From Pseudonocardiales bacterium (lineage in GTDB: Bacteria; Actinomycetota; Actinomycetes; Mycobacteriales; Pseudonocardiaceae), in contig JAODNG010000229.1 in the NCBI GenBank assembly GCA_025465385.1, positions 1-16,111 on the forward strand: a DNA stretch of 16,111 nucleotides, given 5' to 3'. Below are positions 1 to 8,257 of the stretch, in pieces (position 1 is the stretch's first letter; every line of letters begins with the position of its first letter). The position numbers were made by a program, and so were the translations under genes. Under the pieces are notes generated by a model. It was not told the origin of the DNA. It ran no database searches and was given only the letters and a program-made list of their open reading frames with translations.

Positions 1-1
1 G

Positions 2-436
2 CGCCGTGCCGAGGCCGAGCGGCTGCTCACGTTGGTGAACCTGACCGGGCAGGGTCGCAAGCGGGTGCATGAACTTTCCGGTGGGATGCGCCAGCGGGTG
101 GCGTTGGCTCGCGCCCTGGCCCAGGACAGCCGGCTGCTACTGATGGATGAGCCGTTCGCCGCACTCGACGCCATCACCCGCGACGCGCTGCACGAAGAGC
201 TCATCCGGCTGTGGTCAGAGCAGGGGCTGTCCGTCGTCTTCGTCACCCACAACGTGCGCGAAGCCGTCCGGCTGGGGCAGCGGGTACTGCTGATGAGCTC
301 CCGACCGGGTCGTATCGTCCGGGAGTGGCGGGTCGAGATGACCCAACCCAGGGCGATCGAGTCCCCGGGAGTGAGTGCCCTGGCTACCGAGATCACCCAT
401 CACCTCCGAGCGGAGATCAGCCGCCATGCCCGTTGA
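2..436 (+). CDS. ABC transporter ATP-binding protein, SsuB/TauB type (5' end outside window)
   Basis: This is the C-terminal part of the ATPase of an importer in the nitrate/sulfonate/taurine family. It would power uptake through the permease encoded next to it. The frame is open from base 2, so the gene begins upstream and the Walker A motif is not visible. Visible in order are the ABC signature LSGGMRQRVALARAL, Walker B with its catalytic Glu (LLLMDEPFAALDA), and the switch His (VFVTHN). The alternating EAVRLGQRVLLMSSRPGRI stretch is typical of the SsuB/TauB group. The stop overlaps the start of the permease by 11 bases, which indicates one operon. The substrate-binding protein would lie upstream and is not seen. 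The substrate (sulfonate, taurine, nitrate or another organic anion) cannot be fixed from this fragment. Confidence 0.93.
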   Translation, partial: RRAEAERLLTLVNLTGQGRKRVHELSGGMRQRVALARALAQDSRLLLMDEPFAALDAITRDALHEELIRLWSEQGLSVVFVTHNVREAVRLGQRVLLMSSRPGRIVREWRVEMTQPRAIESPGVSALATEITHHLRAEISRHAR

Positions 437-1307
437 TGACACGACGGTGGCAGCGCAGGATCACCGGGCGTTCGAGGCTGGTCTCGATGCTTTGGAGGCG
501 CCCACACTGCCACCGCGACCCGGTCCAGGGGCGGTTTTCCTGCGCTCGGTGCTGCCACCCATTGTGGCGGTGGTCGCATTTATCGGCCTGTGGCAGCTCG
601 CGTACAGCACCGACCTCAAACCGAGTTACGCGCTGCCCAGCCCCCTCGACGTGTTCTGGACTCTCGACCAGACGATCCGCGACGGCCGGGCCTGGGACGC
701 CATCTCGATCAGCGTGTCACGGGGCGCCTTAGGATTCCTGGCGTCGCTGGCCGTCGGCACCGTGCTGGGGCTGGCGATGTGGCGGAGCAGGTGGCTACGC
801 GCCGCGATCGGTCCGTTCGTCAGCGGGCTGCAGAGCCTGCCGTCGGTCGCGTGGGTCCCGGCGGCGATCATCTGGTTCGGCCTGTCCGACGCCGCCATCT
901 ACGCGGTGGTGCTGCTCGGCGCCGTGCCCTCCATCGCCAACGGGTTACTCGCCGGGTTCGACCAGGTGCCGCCGTTGCTCGATAAGGTGGGCCGGGTGCT
1001 GGGGCTGGGCACCGTCGGCCGGATCCGGCACGTGCTGCTGCCAGCGGCGCTGCCAGGTTACCTGGCCGGTCTCAAGCAGGGCTGGGCGTTCTCCTGGCGC
1101 TCCTTGATGGCGGCCGAACTCATCACCTACTCGCCTGCGTTAGGCATCGGGCTCGGTCAGCTGCTCAACATCGGCCGGGAACTCAACGCCATGGACCTCG
1201 TGATCACCTCGATCTTCGTGATCCTCGTGGTCGGCGTCGCCATCGAGCTGCTCATCTTCGCCCCCCTGGAGCGCCGAGTCCTCCGCACCCGAGGACTCAC
1301 CCACTGA
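426..1307 (+). CDS. ABC transporter permease, SsuC/TauC type
   Basis: This is the inner-membrane channel subunit that pairs with the ATPase just upstream. I chose ATG 426 (product about 293 aa, starting MPVDDTTVAAQ). An upstream in-frame GTG at 375 would add 17 residues read through the ATPase gene. After a roughly 40-residue cytoplasmic N-terminus come hydrophobic segments near residues 42-60, 97-118, 131-152, 157-178, 225-246 and 257-280. LQSLPSVAWVPAAIIWFGLSD (from about 135) is typical of the SsuC family. The EAA-type coupling loop, which contacts the ATPase, lies around residues 187-218, with LLPAALPGYLAGLKQGW. It is the last gene of the operon seen here and faces the SsgA-like gene. Substrate unknown; aliphatic sulfonates are the best guess from family resemblance. 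Confidence 0.9.
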   Translation: MPVDDTTVAAQDHRAFEAGLDALEAPTLPPRPGPGAVFLRSVLPPIVAVVAFIGLWQLAYSTDLKPSYALPSPLDVFWTLDQTIRDGRAWDAISISVSRGALGFLASLAVGTVLGLAMWRSRWLRAAIGPFVSGLQSLPSVAWVPAAIIWFGLSDAAIYAVVLLGAVPSIANGLLAGFDQVPPLLDKVGRVLGLGTVGRIRHVLLPAALPGYLAGLKQGWAFSWRSLMAAELITYSPALGIGLGQLLNIGRELNAMDLVITSIFVILVVGVAIELLIFAPLERRVLRTRGLTH

Positions 1308-1328
1308 CACATGACCGCCGCCACGCCT

Positions 1329-1349
1329 TGGTGGTGTGACAGCCCACCA
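1329..1349. terminator. possible bidirectional terminator between convergent genes
   Basis: TGGTGG (1329-1334) and CCACCA (1344-1349) form a perfect 6-bp inverted repeat with a 9-base loop. It lies in the 47-base gap between the permease stop and the stop of the SsgA-like gene. There is no T-run on either side, so this is only a positional argument. Confidence 0.3.
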
Positions 1350-1354
1350 GCGGC

Positions 1355-1777
1355 TCAGTCCGCGCAGCTCCTGGTGATCTTCTCGATCTCGGCATCGATG
1401 TCGACGGCTAGGCTCTCGCTGCCCAGCGGGACGGCGTCGATCGTGGCCTGGACGAACTGCCGCAACAGGTCGCGGTCCACCTCCAGCACGGCATGCCCGT
1501 CGGGTGACCGGATCTCGACCAGCGTCACTTCCCATTCCCCCATATCGGCGGGGCGCACCCGGACATCACCGATCCCGGCAGGTGCTTCCAGGCCCTCCAC
1601 CAGCAGGTCGCGGGCCAGCACCCAGTCGACGAAACGGTTGCCGCGGGTCTGGATCTCGACGGTCACGGCGTAGGGATCATCGGTGCAGTAGTTCCAGCGG
1701 GTTACCACGGGCGCCGCGGCCTCATGCAGCAACGCGAACATGTCGTGGGCAACTGCCTCGCCACCGTAGCTCGTCAT
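1355..1777 (-). CDS. SsgA-like protein (SALP), sporulation/cell-division family
   Basis: The 140-aa product matches the small SsgA/SsgB family in length (family about 130-145 aa) and pattern. Family hallmarks are DDPYAV (about residues 33-38), the block VDWVLARDLLVEGL (about 49-62), PAGIGDVRVRP (about 65-75), a SPDGHAVLEV strand, and a C-terminal VPLGSE followed by an acidic helix. In Streptomyces these proteins guide septum placement; SsgB recruits FtsZ at sporulation septa. Which family member this corresponds to cannot be decided. The start is ATG 1777, with an AGAGG-type ribosome site about 10 bases upstream. It is a single gene, convergent with the ABC operon and followed on the same strand by nothing in the window. 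A 12-base palindrome lies about 83 bases upstream (1860-1871). Confidence 0.82.
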   Translation of the reverse strand: MTSYGGEAVAHDMFALLHEAAAPVVTRWNYCTDDPYAVTVEIQTRGNRFVDWVLARDLLVEGLEAPAGIGDVRVRPADMGEWEVTLVEIRSPDGHAVLEVDRDLLRQFVQATIDAVPLGSESLAVDIDAEIEKITRSCAD

Positions 1778-1859
1778 GCTGGGCCGCCTCTCCGCGTTGG
1801 TTCCGGGAGCTGATCAATCGGAAGTTGATGTGCTCAGTGAAAACATCGCCGAAGTAAGC

Positions 1860-1871
1860 CGGTACGTACCG
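1860..1871. promoter_or_regulatory. 12-base perfect palindrome upstream of the SsgA-like gene
   Basis: CGGTACGTACCG is a perfect palindrome in the 173-base gap between the acyl-CoA dehydrogenase end and the SsgA-like start, 83 bases before that ATG. This is a fitting place for a dimeric repressor or activator site. No regulator is identified. Confidence 0.35.
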
Positions 1872-1888
1872 CTGCACAGCCACATTCA

Positions 1889-1913
1889 CCCCAACTGATG
1901 TACCTCAGTGGGG
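1889..1913 (-). terminator. possible terminator of the acyl-CoA dehydrogenase gene
   Basis: CCCCAACTGA and TCAGTGGGG form a hairpin of nine pairs with one bulged A and a 6-base loop. It sits about 38 bases past the stop of the minus-strand acyl-CoA dehydrogenase gene. It has no T-run, so it could equally be an operator of the SsgA-like gene. Confidence 0.3.
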
Positions 1914-1950
1914 CATACGGGTTAGCCGGATTCGGCTGCCGGCTTGCCGG

Positions 1951-3099
1951 TCATAAGCCCAGTGACCGGCCGATTACTTCCTTCATGATCTCGGTGGTCC
2001 CGCCGTAGATCCGGGTGACTCGGGCGTCGGCGAAGGCTCGGGTGATGGGGTACTCGAGCATGTAGCCGTAGCCGCCGTGCAGCTGCACGCAGCCGTCGAC
2101 CACCCGGCCCTGCAACTCGGTGCACCACCACTTGGCCTTGGCGGCGTCGACCACGGTCAATTCGCCGTCATTGAGAGCTTCGATACAGCGGTCGGTGAAG
2201 GTCTGCGCGATGTCGATCTCGGTGGCCATCTCAGCCAACCGGAACCTGGTGTTCTGAAAGGCGCCGATCGGCTGGCCGAAGGCCTTGCGATCCTTGACGT
2301 AGGCCAGCGTCAGGTCCAGCGCGGCTCGTGCCGCAGCCACCGCGGCGACGGCCATCGACAGTCGCTCCTGAGGAAGCCGATCCACCAGGTGAATGAATCC
2401 GCGACCCGGCGTACCAAGCAGGTTGCTGACGGGCACCCGCACATCACGGAAGAACAACTCGGCGGTGTCCTGGGCGTGCTGACCGAGCTTGACCAGTTTG
2501 CGACCGCGCTCGAAGCCCGCCATCCCCCGCTCCACCACGAGCAGGCTCATTCCCTGATGTCGCTGCGCAGGGTCAGTCTTCACCGCGACGATGACCAGAT
2601 CGGCGTTGATGCCGTTGGTGATGAACGTCTTCGATCCGTTGACCAGGTAATGGTCAGCCTGGCGATACGCGGTGGTGGCCATACCGGCCAGGTCGGAGCC
2701 CATCCCCGGCTCGGTCATCGCGATGGCGGTGATCAGCTCGCCGGAGGCGATCCCCGGCAACCACCGCTGCCGCTGCTCCTCGGTGGCGAGATCGAGGAAA
2801 TACGGCAGGCAGATGTCGTTGTGCAGGCTCAGGCCGAGCCCCGCGCCGGCGGCCCCGGCGCCCATGATCTCCTCGTCCAGCACGGCGTTGAACCGGAAGT
2901 CGGCCACTCCGCCGCCACCGAATTCCATCGGGATCGCCATGCCGAGAAAGCCGGCCGCACCGGCGGTGGTGAACAGCTCCCGAGGCACGATGCCATCGGC
3001 CTCCCAGGCCGTGAGATGCGGCCTGACCTCCTTGGCCAGGAAGGCACGGACGCTCTCGCGGAAGGCCTCATGCTCGGCCTCGAACAACCGACGGTGCAT
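1951..3099 (-). CDS. acyl-CoA dehydrogenase, long-chain (LCAD) type
   Basis: This is an FAD flavoenzyme that oxidises an acyl-CoA to the trans-2-enoyl-CoA. The product is 382 aa, the normal length. The N-terminal helical domain is followed by the flavin/substrate segment ITAIAMTEPGMGSDLAG (about 123-139) and the TFITNG strand (158-163). The C-terminal domain has RKAFGQPIGAFQ (271-282) and the FAD-contacting QLHGGYGYMLEYP (339-351). The C-terminal motif reads IYGGTTEIMKEVIGR, with Gly where medium-chain enzymes carry the catalytic Glu. The base is probably Glu245 in RLPQERL, as in LCAD and isovaleryl-CoA dehydrogenase. The start at ATG 3099 is preceded by a strong AGAGGAGGAA site. It stands alone on the minus strand, divergent from the MEDS gene. 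Chain-length preference is unknown. Confidence 0.93.
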   Translation of the reverse strand: MHRRLFEAEHEAFRESVRAFLAKEVRPHLTAWEADGIVPRELFTTAGAAGFLGMAIPMEFGGGGVADFRFNAVLDEEIMGAGAAGAGLGLSLHNDICLPYFLDLATEEQRQRWLPGIASGELITAIAMTEPGMGSDLAGMATTAYRQADHYLVNGSKTFITNGINADLVIVAVKTDPAQRHQGMSLLVVERGMAGFERGRKLVKLGQHAQDTAELFFRDVRVPVSNLLGTPGRGFIHLVDRLPQERLSMAVAAVAAARAALDLTLAYVKDRKAFGQPIGAFQNTRFRLAEMATEIDIAQTFTDRCIEALNDGELTVVDAAKAKWWCTELQGRVVDGCVQLHGGYGYMLEYPITRAFADARVTRIYGGTTEIMKEVIGRSLGL

Positions 3100-3210
3100 G
3101 TAACGATGTTCCTCCTCTGGTTGCCCCGCCGCCGTTGTCGCTCATTCGAGGTGTGTTTCGGTCACTTGCGTTGTATTCTCTGCCGCCAAGGCAGACGAAG
3201 ACCAGCCTAA

Positions 3211-3218
3211 GAGGTGAT
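3211..3218 (+). promoter_or_regulatory. ribosome binding site that sets the MEDS/HATPase start
   Basis: GAGGTGAT lies six bases before GTG 3225. It favours that start over the in-frame ATG at 3135, which would add 30 residues of unlikely composition and run close to the divergent dehydrogenase start. Confidence 0.6.
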
Positions 3219-3224
3219 TGCGCG

Positions 3225-4217
3225 GTGCTGACTGACGACGCTCGACGAGGCCCGTCCCCAGACGCAGCGCTAGCCCGAGACACCGGCCTGATGCACGAGG
3301 CGTTGTTCTACCGCGACGCAGACGACTACGCCATGGCCGTTACGACCTTTCTTCGGGAGGGCTTCGAGCTGGCCCAACCGTCGCTGGCAGCGGTCCCACA
3401 CTTACACCTTGACCTGCTGCGATCGGCACTCGGATCCGACGCCGAGTGCGTCAAGTTCATCGACATGACCGAGGCGGGTCGCAACCCGGGCCGGATCATC
3501 CGCACGGTGCTGCACGCGTTTGTCCGGGATCATCCAGAGCGCCGGGTCCGTATCGTCGACGAACCGATCTGGCCGGGCCGGTCCGCGGCGGAGTGCCGCG
3601 CCGCGCTGCAACACGAAGCGCTGATCAACATCGCGTTGGCGGACTATGAGGCGACCATCCTGTGCCCATACGACCGCCACGGGCTGGACACGTCTACGCT
3701 GGCTCAGTCCCGCCAGGCCCATCCGGTGCTGATCGAGCAGGACCGGCGGGAGATCAGCGCTGACTACCGGGATCCCCGTGCCGTCGCAGACGCGAGCCTG
3801 CGGACGTTGCCCGACCCCCCGGACTGGTGGGGTGACATGCGGGTCTTCTCATCGCTCACCGAGCTGCGGGCGCTGCGATTGTTCGTCCAGGATTTGGCTT
3901 TGCGAGCTGGCTTGCCGGCGCACCGGGTGCCCGATCTGTGCCTGGCGGTCAACGAGGTCGCCACCAACACCCTGGAGCACACTCACGCATCGGGTGTCCT
4001 CTCGGTCTGGCAGGACCCTGACACCGACAGCTTGATTTGCGAGATCACTGACAGCGGACAGCTGCACGACCGGCTGGTCGGCCGGATGCCGCCCGACGAG
4101 GCCGGGCCGCACGGCCGCGGATTAATGCTGGTCAACTCGCTGTGCGATCTGGTCGAGATACCGACCGGTCAAATAGGCACCGGAACCACCGTCCGGTTGC
4201 ACATGCGGCTGCGGTGA
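3225..4217 (+). CDS. MEDS-domain sensor fused to an HATPase_c anti-sigma-type kinase domain
   Basis: The 330-aa product is a two-domain regulatory protein. Residues about 20-185 resemble the MEDS sensory domain: GLMHEALFYRDADDYA at the start, a central FIDMTEAGRNPGRII, and VRIVDEPIWPGRSAAE near 108-123. Residues about 210-330 form a GHKL ATPase of the RsbW/anti-sigma kind: N-box NEVATNTLEH (243-252), G1 box DSG (276-278), and G2 box GRGLMLVNSLCD (297-308). Family knowledge suggests it senses a signal through MEDS and binds or phosphorylates an anti-sigma-antagonist partner, in stress or developmental control. No sigma factor or STAS partner is encoded in the window, so the partner must be elsewhere. 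It is a single cytoplasmic gene with a 125-base divergent promoter region shared with the acyl-CoA dehydrogenase. Confidence 0.85.
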   Translation: MLTDDARRGPSPDAALARDTGLMHEALFYRDADDYAMAVTTFLREGFELAQPSLAAVPHLHLDLLRSALGSDAECVKFIDMTEAGRNPGRIIRTVLHAFVRDHPERRVRIVDEPIWPGRSAAECRAALQHEALINIALADYEATILCPYDRHGLDTSTLAQSRQAHPVLIEQDRREISADYRDPRAVADASLRTLPDPPDWWGDMRVFSSLTELRALRLFVQDLALRAGLPAHRVPDLCLAVNEVATNTLEHTHASGVLSVWQDPDTDSLICEITDSGQLHDRLVGRMPPDEAGPHGRGLMLVNSLCDLVEIPTGQIGTGTTVRLHMRLR

Positions 4218-4223
4218 CGCATC

Positions 4224-4457
4224 TTACGTCGGTGGCCACCCAGTGCGGCCGCACCCGGTCGCCTTCGCCGTGCCTGCGCCCGGCACGCCGTCTGCCCTGA
4301 GATGCGTCAAGCAGCGGGAGGTCATCGAGGACTCCGGCGTCAGACCGAGCCTGGTGAGGAACCGCACCTCCGCTGCGGCGCCGGCGTTCTCTTTCGAGTC
4401 GTACCGTGACACGTGATCAGCATCAAGGTTCTCGCGTCCGGCGCTGGTAGACGTCAC
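4224..4457 (-). pseudogene. N-terminal remnant of a SAM-dependent methyltransferase (possible)
   Basis: A 77-codon frame starts with GTG 4457, which overlaps the hrpA stop as GTGA. Its first half, DADHVSRYDSKENAGAAAEV followed by a LTRLGLTPESS stretch, resembles the start of a common actinobacterial class I methyltransferase (WDADH-x3-YD-x-KE-x-A-x3-EV-x-LL-x-LGL). The expected motif I (VVDLGAGTG) does not follow at the right distance. Instead the frame drifts into a low-quality tail with a degenerate GAGTAKAT and stops at 4224. I read this as the 5' fragment of a gene that once followed hrpA and has lost its catalytic part. It could also be a short unrelated ORF. The match is from memory of the family. 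Confidence 0.45.
4269..4287. terminator. possible terminator hairpin downstream of the MEDS/HATPase gene
   Basis: CGTGCC (4269-4274) and GGCACG (4282-4287) form a perfect 6-bp stem with a 7-base loop, 52 bases after the MEDS gene stop. No T-run follows. Confidence 0.25.
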
Positions 4458-7400
4458 GGCCTGGCCAGCTCGTCCATCGCTTGGTAGATCCGCTTGTCCG
4501 ACACCGGGTACGGGGTTCGTAGCTCCTGGGCGAAGTAGCTGACCCGCAGCTCCTCGATCATCCAGCGGATTCGTTGCAGCTCCTGGGTTTCGCCGGCCCC
4601 GTTGTTGCCCGATTGCCGGCGTAACTGCTGGTATCGCTGCGCGACGGTCTGCACCCGGTACATCCAGTCGCGGTCGCGGTCCGGATCGCGGGGCAGCTTG
4701 TCCAGCCGGCGCGCGATCGCCAGCAGGTAACGGGTCAGGTCGGGAAGTCGCTGCGCGCCGGTCGCGGTGACGAAGCCAGGTGCGAGTAAATCGGCCAACT
4801 GCGCGCGGACGTCCGCGACCGCGGGCTGGAACACCGGCCCGGTGAGCTCGGCCAGCCGCGTCTCGACGGTGTTCGCCTGGGTCACAATCCGCTGAACGTG
4901 AGCGAGCACGGCGCGCACCGCGTCAGCGAGTTCACTGCGGGCCCGGTCGGCCACCAGGGCGAAGCCGTCCTCGTCGCGAGGCGGCCCACCGCAGGCGGCG
5001 ATCAACGCGTCGGCGGCACAGTCGATGCAGTCGGCCAGCAATGCCTCGGTACTGCCGTCCGGATTGCGAACCAGCGCCAGCCGGGTCTGCCGGTCAAGCC
5101 CGCGCTGCACCGACTTGATCAATCCGGGGACTGCCAGCAACAGCAGCCGGCGGGTGCCCGCCCACATGGCGCGCCGCTGCTCCGCCTCGGTGGGCAGCAA
5201 CGCGATGGCGACGGTGTCGCCCTCGTCTACTAGTGCCGGGTACGCGGTGACCAGGTAACCGGCCTGTTCCTGCTGGTAGGTCTGCGGCAGCGTCCCGATA
5301 TCCCAGCTGCGCAGACCGCGGCGGTGCAGCCCGGCCCCCGCGGCGGACAGGGTGGTCCGCAACTGCGGCTGCAGCTGGCGGGTCAACGCCCCGAGGTCCT
5401 TGCCTTGGGCCAGTGTGCGGTCACCGTCGAACACCCGAAACGTGATCTTCAGATGCTCCGGAACCTGGTCGAGCCGCCAGTCCTCGCGACGCACCGCCAC
5501 ACCCGCCTCCGCGAGCTCGCGTTCCAGAGCGTCCAGCAAGGGTTCGCGATAGGGGGTCATTCGGGCCAGCAAAGCCTTGGCGTGGTCAGGCACCGGTACG
5601 ACCATCCTGCGCACCGGCTTGGGCAGTGACTTCAGCAGCGCGATCACCAGCTCCTCGCGCAGTCCGGGGACCTGCCAGGTGAAGGGCCCGGCGGTGAGCT
5701 GGTTGAGCACCGGCAGTGGCACGTGCACGGTCACCCCATCAGCGGCGGCACCCGGCTCGAACTGGTAGGACAGGTCCAGCGCCAGCGTGCCCAGTGGCCA
5801 CGAGTCGGGGTAGTCCGACTCGCTGACACCATCCCCGGTGATCAGCATTGCGGGCTTGAAGTCGAGCAGGTCCGGCTGGGTCTTCCTGACCTTGCGCCAC
5901 CAGCTGTCGAAATGCCGGTCCGAGACTATCTCCGCGGGAATGCGCTGGTCGTAGAAGTCGAACAGGGTCTCGTCGTCAACCAGGATGTCGCGCCGACGAG
6001 CTCGCGCTTCGAGTTCCCCGACGTCGTCGAGCAGCGCCCGGTTGGCCTGGAAGAAGGCGTGCCGAGTCTCCCAGTCACCCTCGACCAGTGCATGCCGGAT
6101 GAACAGCTCGCGAGACAGCTCCGGATCGATTCTCCCGTAATCGACCTTGCGGGATGCGACGATGGGGATGCCGTAGAGCGTGACCTTCTCGTAAACCACC
6201 ACCGTGCCGCGTTTGCGTTCCCAATGCGGCTCGCTGTAACTGCGCTTGACCAGGTGCCCGGCCAGCGGTTCCACCCATTGCGGATCGATCCGGGCGGCGA
6301 TCCGACCCCATAGCCGGGAGGTTTCCACCAATTCTGCGGCCATCACCCAGCGCGGCGGCTTGCGAAACAGCGCCGATCCGGGAAAGACCGCGAATCGTGC
6401 ACCGCGCGCGCCGAGGTAGTCGCGGATTTCCGGATCAAGCAGCCCGATGTGTGAGAGCAGCCCGGCCAGCAATGAGACGTGCACCTGCTGCGGGTCCACA
6501 CGCGCGCCGGGAAGGGACGGATCGGGCTTCATTCCGAGGTCGCGGGTGATCCGCAGCAGCTGCCCGTGCAGATCCTGCCATTCCCGGACTCGCAGGTAAT
6601 GCAGGAAATCCGACTTGCACAACTTGCGGAACTGGCTCGACGACAGGACTCGCTGCTGCTCCTCGACGTGGCGCCACAGGTTGAGGTAGGCGAGAAAGTC
6701 GGAGGTCTTGTCAACGAACCGGGCATGCTGGGCGTCGGCCGCCGCCTCGGCACCAGTTGGGCGCTCCCGAGGATCTTGGATGGACAGCGCCGCGACGATT
6801 ACCAGGACGTCGCGCAGGCAACCGTTCTCGTGGGCCGCAACCAACATCCGGGCCAGCCGAGGATCCAGCGGCAGCTGCGCCAGCGTGCGTCCGATCCGGG
6901 TGAGCCGCAAGGTTGGGGACTCCTGTTGAAGAGCCCCCAACTCGCGCAACAGCGCGACGCCGTCGGAGATCTGCCGGCGGTCCGGCGGGTCGATGAAACC
7001 GAAGGCGGCCACCTCGCCCAGGTTCAGCGCCGCCATCTGCAGGATCACCGACGCCAGATGGGTGCGCACGATCTCCGGATCGGTGAACTCGGGTCGCGAC
7101 TGGAAGTCCTGCTCCGAGCACAGCCGGATGCAGATGCCGTCGCTGGTACGCCCGCACCGTCCGGCGCGCTGGGTGGCCGAGGCCTGGGAGATGGGTTCGA
7201 TCGGCAGCCGCTGCACCTTCAGGCGGCGGCTGTACCGAGAGATCCGGGCCGTGCCGGGATCGATCACGTACCGGATCCCCGGGACCGTCAGCGACGTCTC
7301 GGCGACGTTGGTGGCCAGCACGATCCGGCGCGACCGGTGCGGCTGAAACACCCGGTGCTGCTCGGCCGCCGACAGCCGCGCATACAGCGGCAAGATCTCG

Positions 7401-8206
7401 GTATTCGCCAGGTCCAGCGCGTGCAACGCATCCTGGGTATCGCGGATCTCTCGCTCACCGGACAGGAAGACCAGGATGTCACCGAGGCCCTCGGCGCGCA
7501 GTTCGGCCACCGCGTCGCAGATCGCCTGAGTCTGGTCGCGGTCGTCGGTGCGGTCCACTCCGTAGGGTCGGTACCGGATCTCTACCGGGAAGCCGCGGCC
7601 GGAGACCTCGATTACCGGTGCGCCGTCGAAATATCGGGAGAACCGTTCGGGGTCGATGGTCGCCGAGGTGATGATCAGCCGTAGGTCGGGTCGGCGAGGC
7701 AGGAGTTGCTTGAGGTAGCCGAGGATGAAATCGATGTTCAGCGAGCGTTCGTGTGCCTCGTCGATGATCAGCGTGTCGTATTGCCGTAACAGCGAATCGG
7801 ACTGGATCTCGGCCAGCAGGATGCCGTCGGTCATCAGCTTGACAAGGGTGTTCTCGGATACCCGATCGGTGAATCGCACCTTCCAGCCAACGGCACCACC
7901 GATCGGCACGTCCAGCTCCTCGGCGATGCGCTCAGCTACCGTGCGCGCTGCCAGTCTGCGCGGCTGGGTATGCCCGATGGTTCCCCGGATCCCGCGGCCG
8001 AGCTCCAGGCAGATCTTGGGGATCTGGGTGGTCTTCCCCGAGCCAGTCTCCCCGGCGATCACCACCACTTGATGGTCCCGGATCGCCGCGGCTATCTCGC
8101 CGATGTGCTGACTGATCGGCAACGCCTGCGGGTAGCGGATCTGCGGCACCGCAGCCACCCGACGGGCGACGCGCGAGTCGGTTAACAATTCTCCCACGAT
8201 GGTCAC
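4454..8206 (-). CDS. hrpA: ATP-dependent RNA helicase HrpA (DEAH box)
   Basis: This is a large DEAH/RHA-family 3'-5' RNA helicase; work in E. coli links HrpA to rescue of stalled or collided ribosomes. With GTG 8206 as start the product is 1250 aa (family about 1300). Visible motifs are Walker A GETGSGKT (about 52-59), DEAH followed by ERSLNIDF (149-160), SAT (181-183), NVAETSLTVPGIRYVIDPG, and the motif VI segment QRAGRCGRTSDG. The helicase-associated HA2 region, an OB-fold region and the long HrpA-specific C-terminal domain follow, ending TPYPVSDKRIYQAMDELARP. The frame is open without a stop up to GTG 8428, but that would overlap the divergent hydrolase and add a proline- and arginine-rich stretch of poor quality. 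Only 51 residues precede Walker A, fewer than in E. coli. Confidence 0.95.
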   Translation of the reverse strand: MTIVGELLTDSRVARRVAAVPQIRYPQALPISQHIGEIAAAIRDHQVVVIAGETGSGKTTQIPKICLELGRGIRGTIGHTQPRRLAARTVAERIAEELDVPIGGAVGWKVRFTDRVSENTLVKLMTDGILLAEIQSDSLLRQYDTLIIDEAHERSLNIDFILGYLKQLLPRRPDLRLIITSATIDPERFSRYFDGAPVIEVSGRGFPVEIRYRPYGVDRTDDRDQTQAICDAVAELRAEGLGDILVFLSGEREIRDTQDALHALDLANTEILPLYARLSAAEQHRVFQPHRSRRIVLATNVAETSLTVPGIRYVIDPGTARISRYSRRLKVQRLPIEPISQASATQRAGRCGRTSDGICIRLCSEQDFQSRPEFTDPEIVRTHLASVILQMAALNLGEVAAFGFIDPPDRRQISDGVALLRELGALQQESPTLRLTRIGRTLAQLPLDPRLARMLVAAHENGCLRDVLVIVAALSIQDPRERPTGAEAAADAQHARFVDKTSDFLAYLNLWRHVEEQQRVLSSSQFRKLCKSDFLHYLRVREWQDLHGQLLRITRDLGMKPDPSLPGARVDPQQVHVSLLAGLLSHIGLLDPEIRDYLGARGARFAVFPGSALFRKPPRWVMAAELVETSRLWGRIAARIDPQWVEPLAGHLVKRSYSEPHWERKRGTVVVYEKVTLYGIPIVASRKVDYGRIDPELSRELFIRHALVEGDWETRHAFFQANRALLDDVGELEARARRRDILVDDETLFDFYDQRIPAEIVSDRHFDSWWRKVRKTQPDLLDFKPAMLITGDGVSESDYPDSWPLGTLALDLSYQFEPGAAADGVTVHVPLPVLNQLTAGPFTWQVPGLREELVIALLKSLPKPVRRMVVPVPDHAKALLARMTPYREPLLDALERELAEAGVAVRREDWRLDQVPEHLKITFRVFDGDRTLAQGKDLGALTRQLQPQLRTTLSAAGAGLHRRGLRSWDIGTLPQTYQQEQAGYLVTAYPALVDEGDTVAIALLPTEAEQRRAMWAGTRRLLLLAVPGLIKSVQRGLDRQTRLALVRNPDGSTEALLADCIDCAADALIAACGGPPRDEDGFALVADRARSELADAVRAVLAHVQRIVTQANTVETRLAELTGPVFQPAVADVRAQLADLLAPGFVTATGAQRLPDLTRYLLAIARRLDKLPRDPDRDRDWMYRVQTVAQRYQQLRRQSGNNGAGETQELQRIRWMIEELRVSYFAQELRTPYPVSDKRIYQAMDELARP

Positions 8207-8257
8207 ATACCCTAGAGCACTAGTTACTGGCGGGTTACATATCGATACAGTGTCGGG

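Noticed and set aside
2077..3210. A 377-codon plus-strand open frame opposite the acyl-CoA dehydrogenase gene
   Set aside because: Its translation is Arg/His/Gly/Gln-rich with no domain, and the minus strand holds a complete, well-conserved enzyme. It is an antisense shadow of high-GC coding sequence.
6479..7684. A 401-codon plus-strand open frame within hrpA
   Set aside because: The opposite strand encodes conserved helicase motifs, and the plus-strand product has no recognisable fold or ribosome site.
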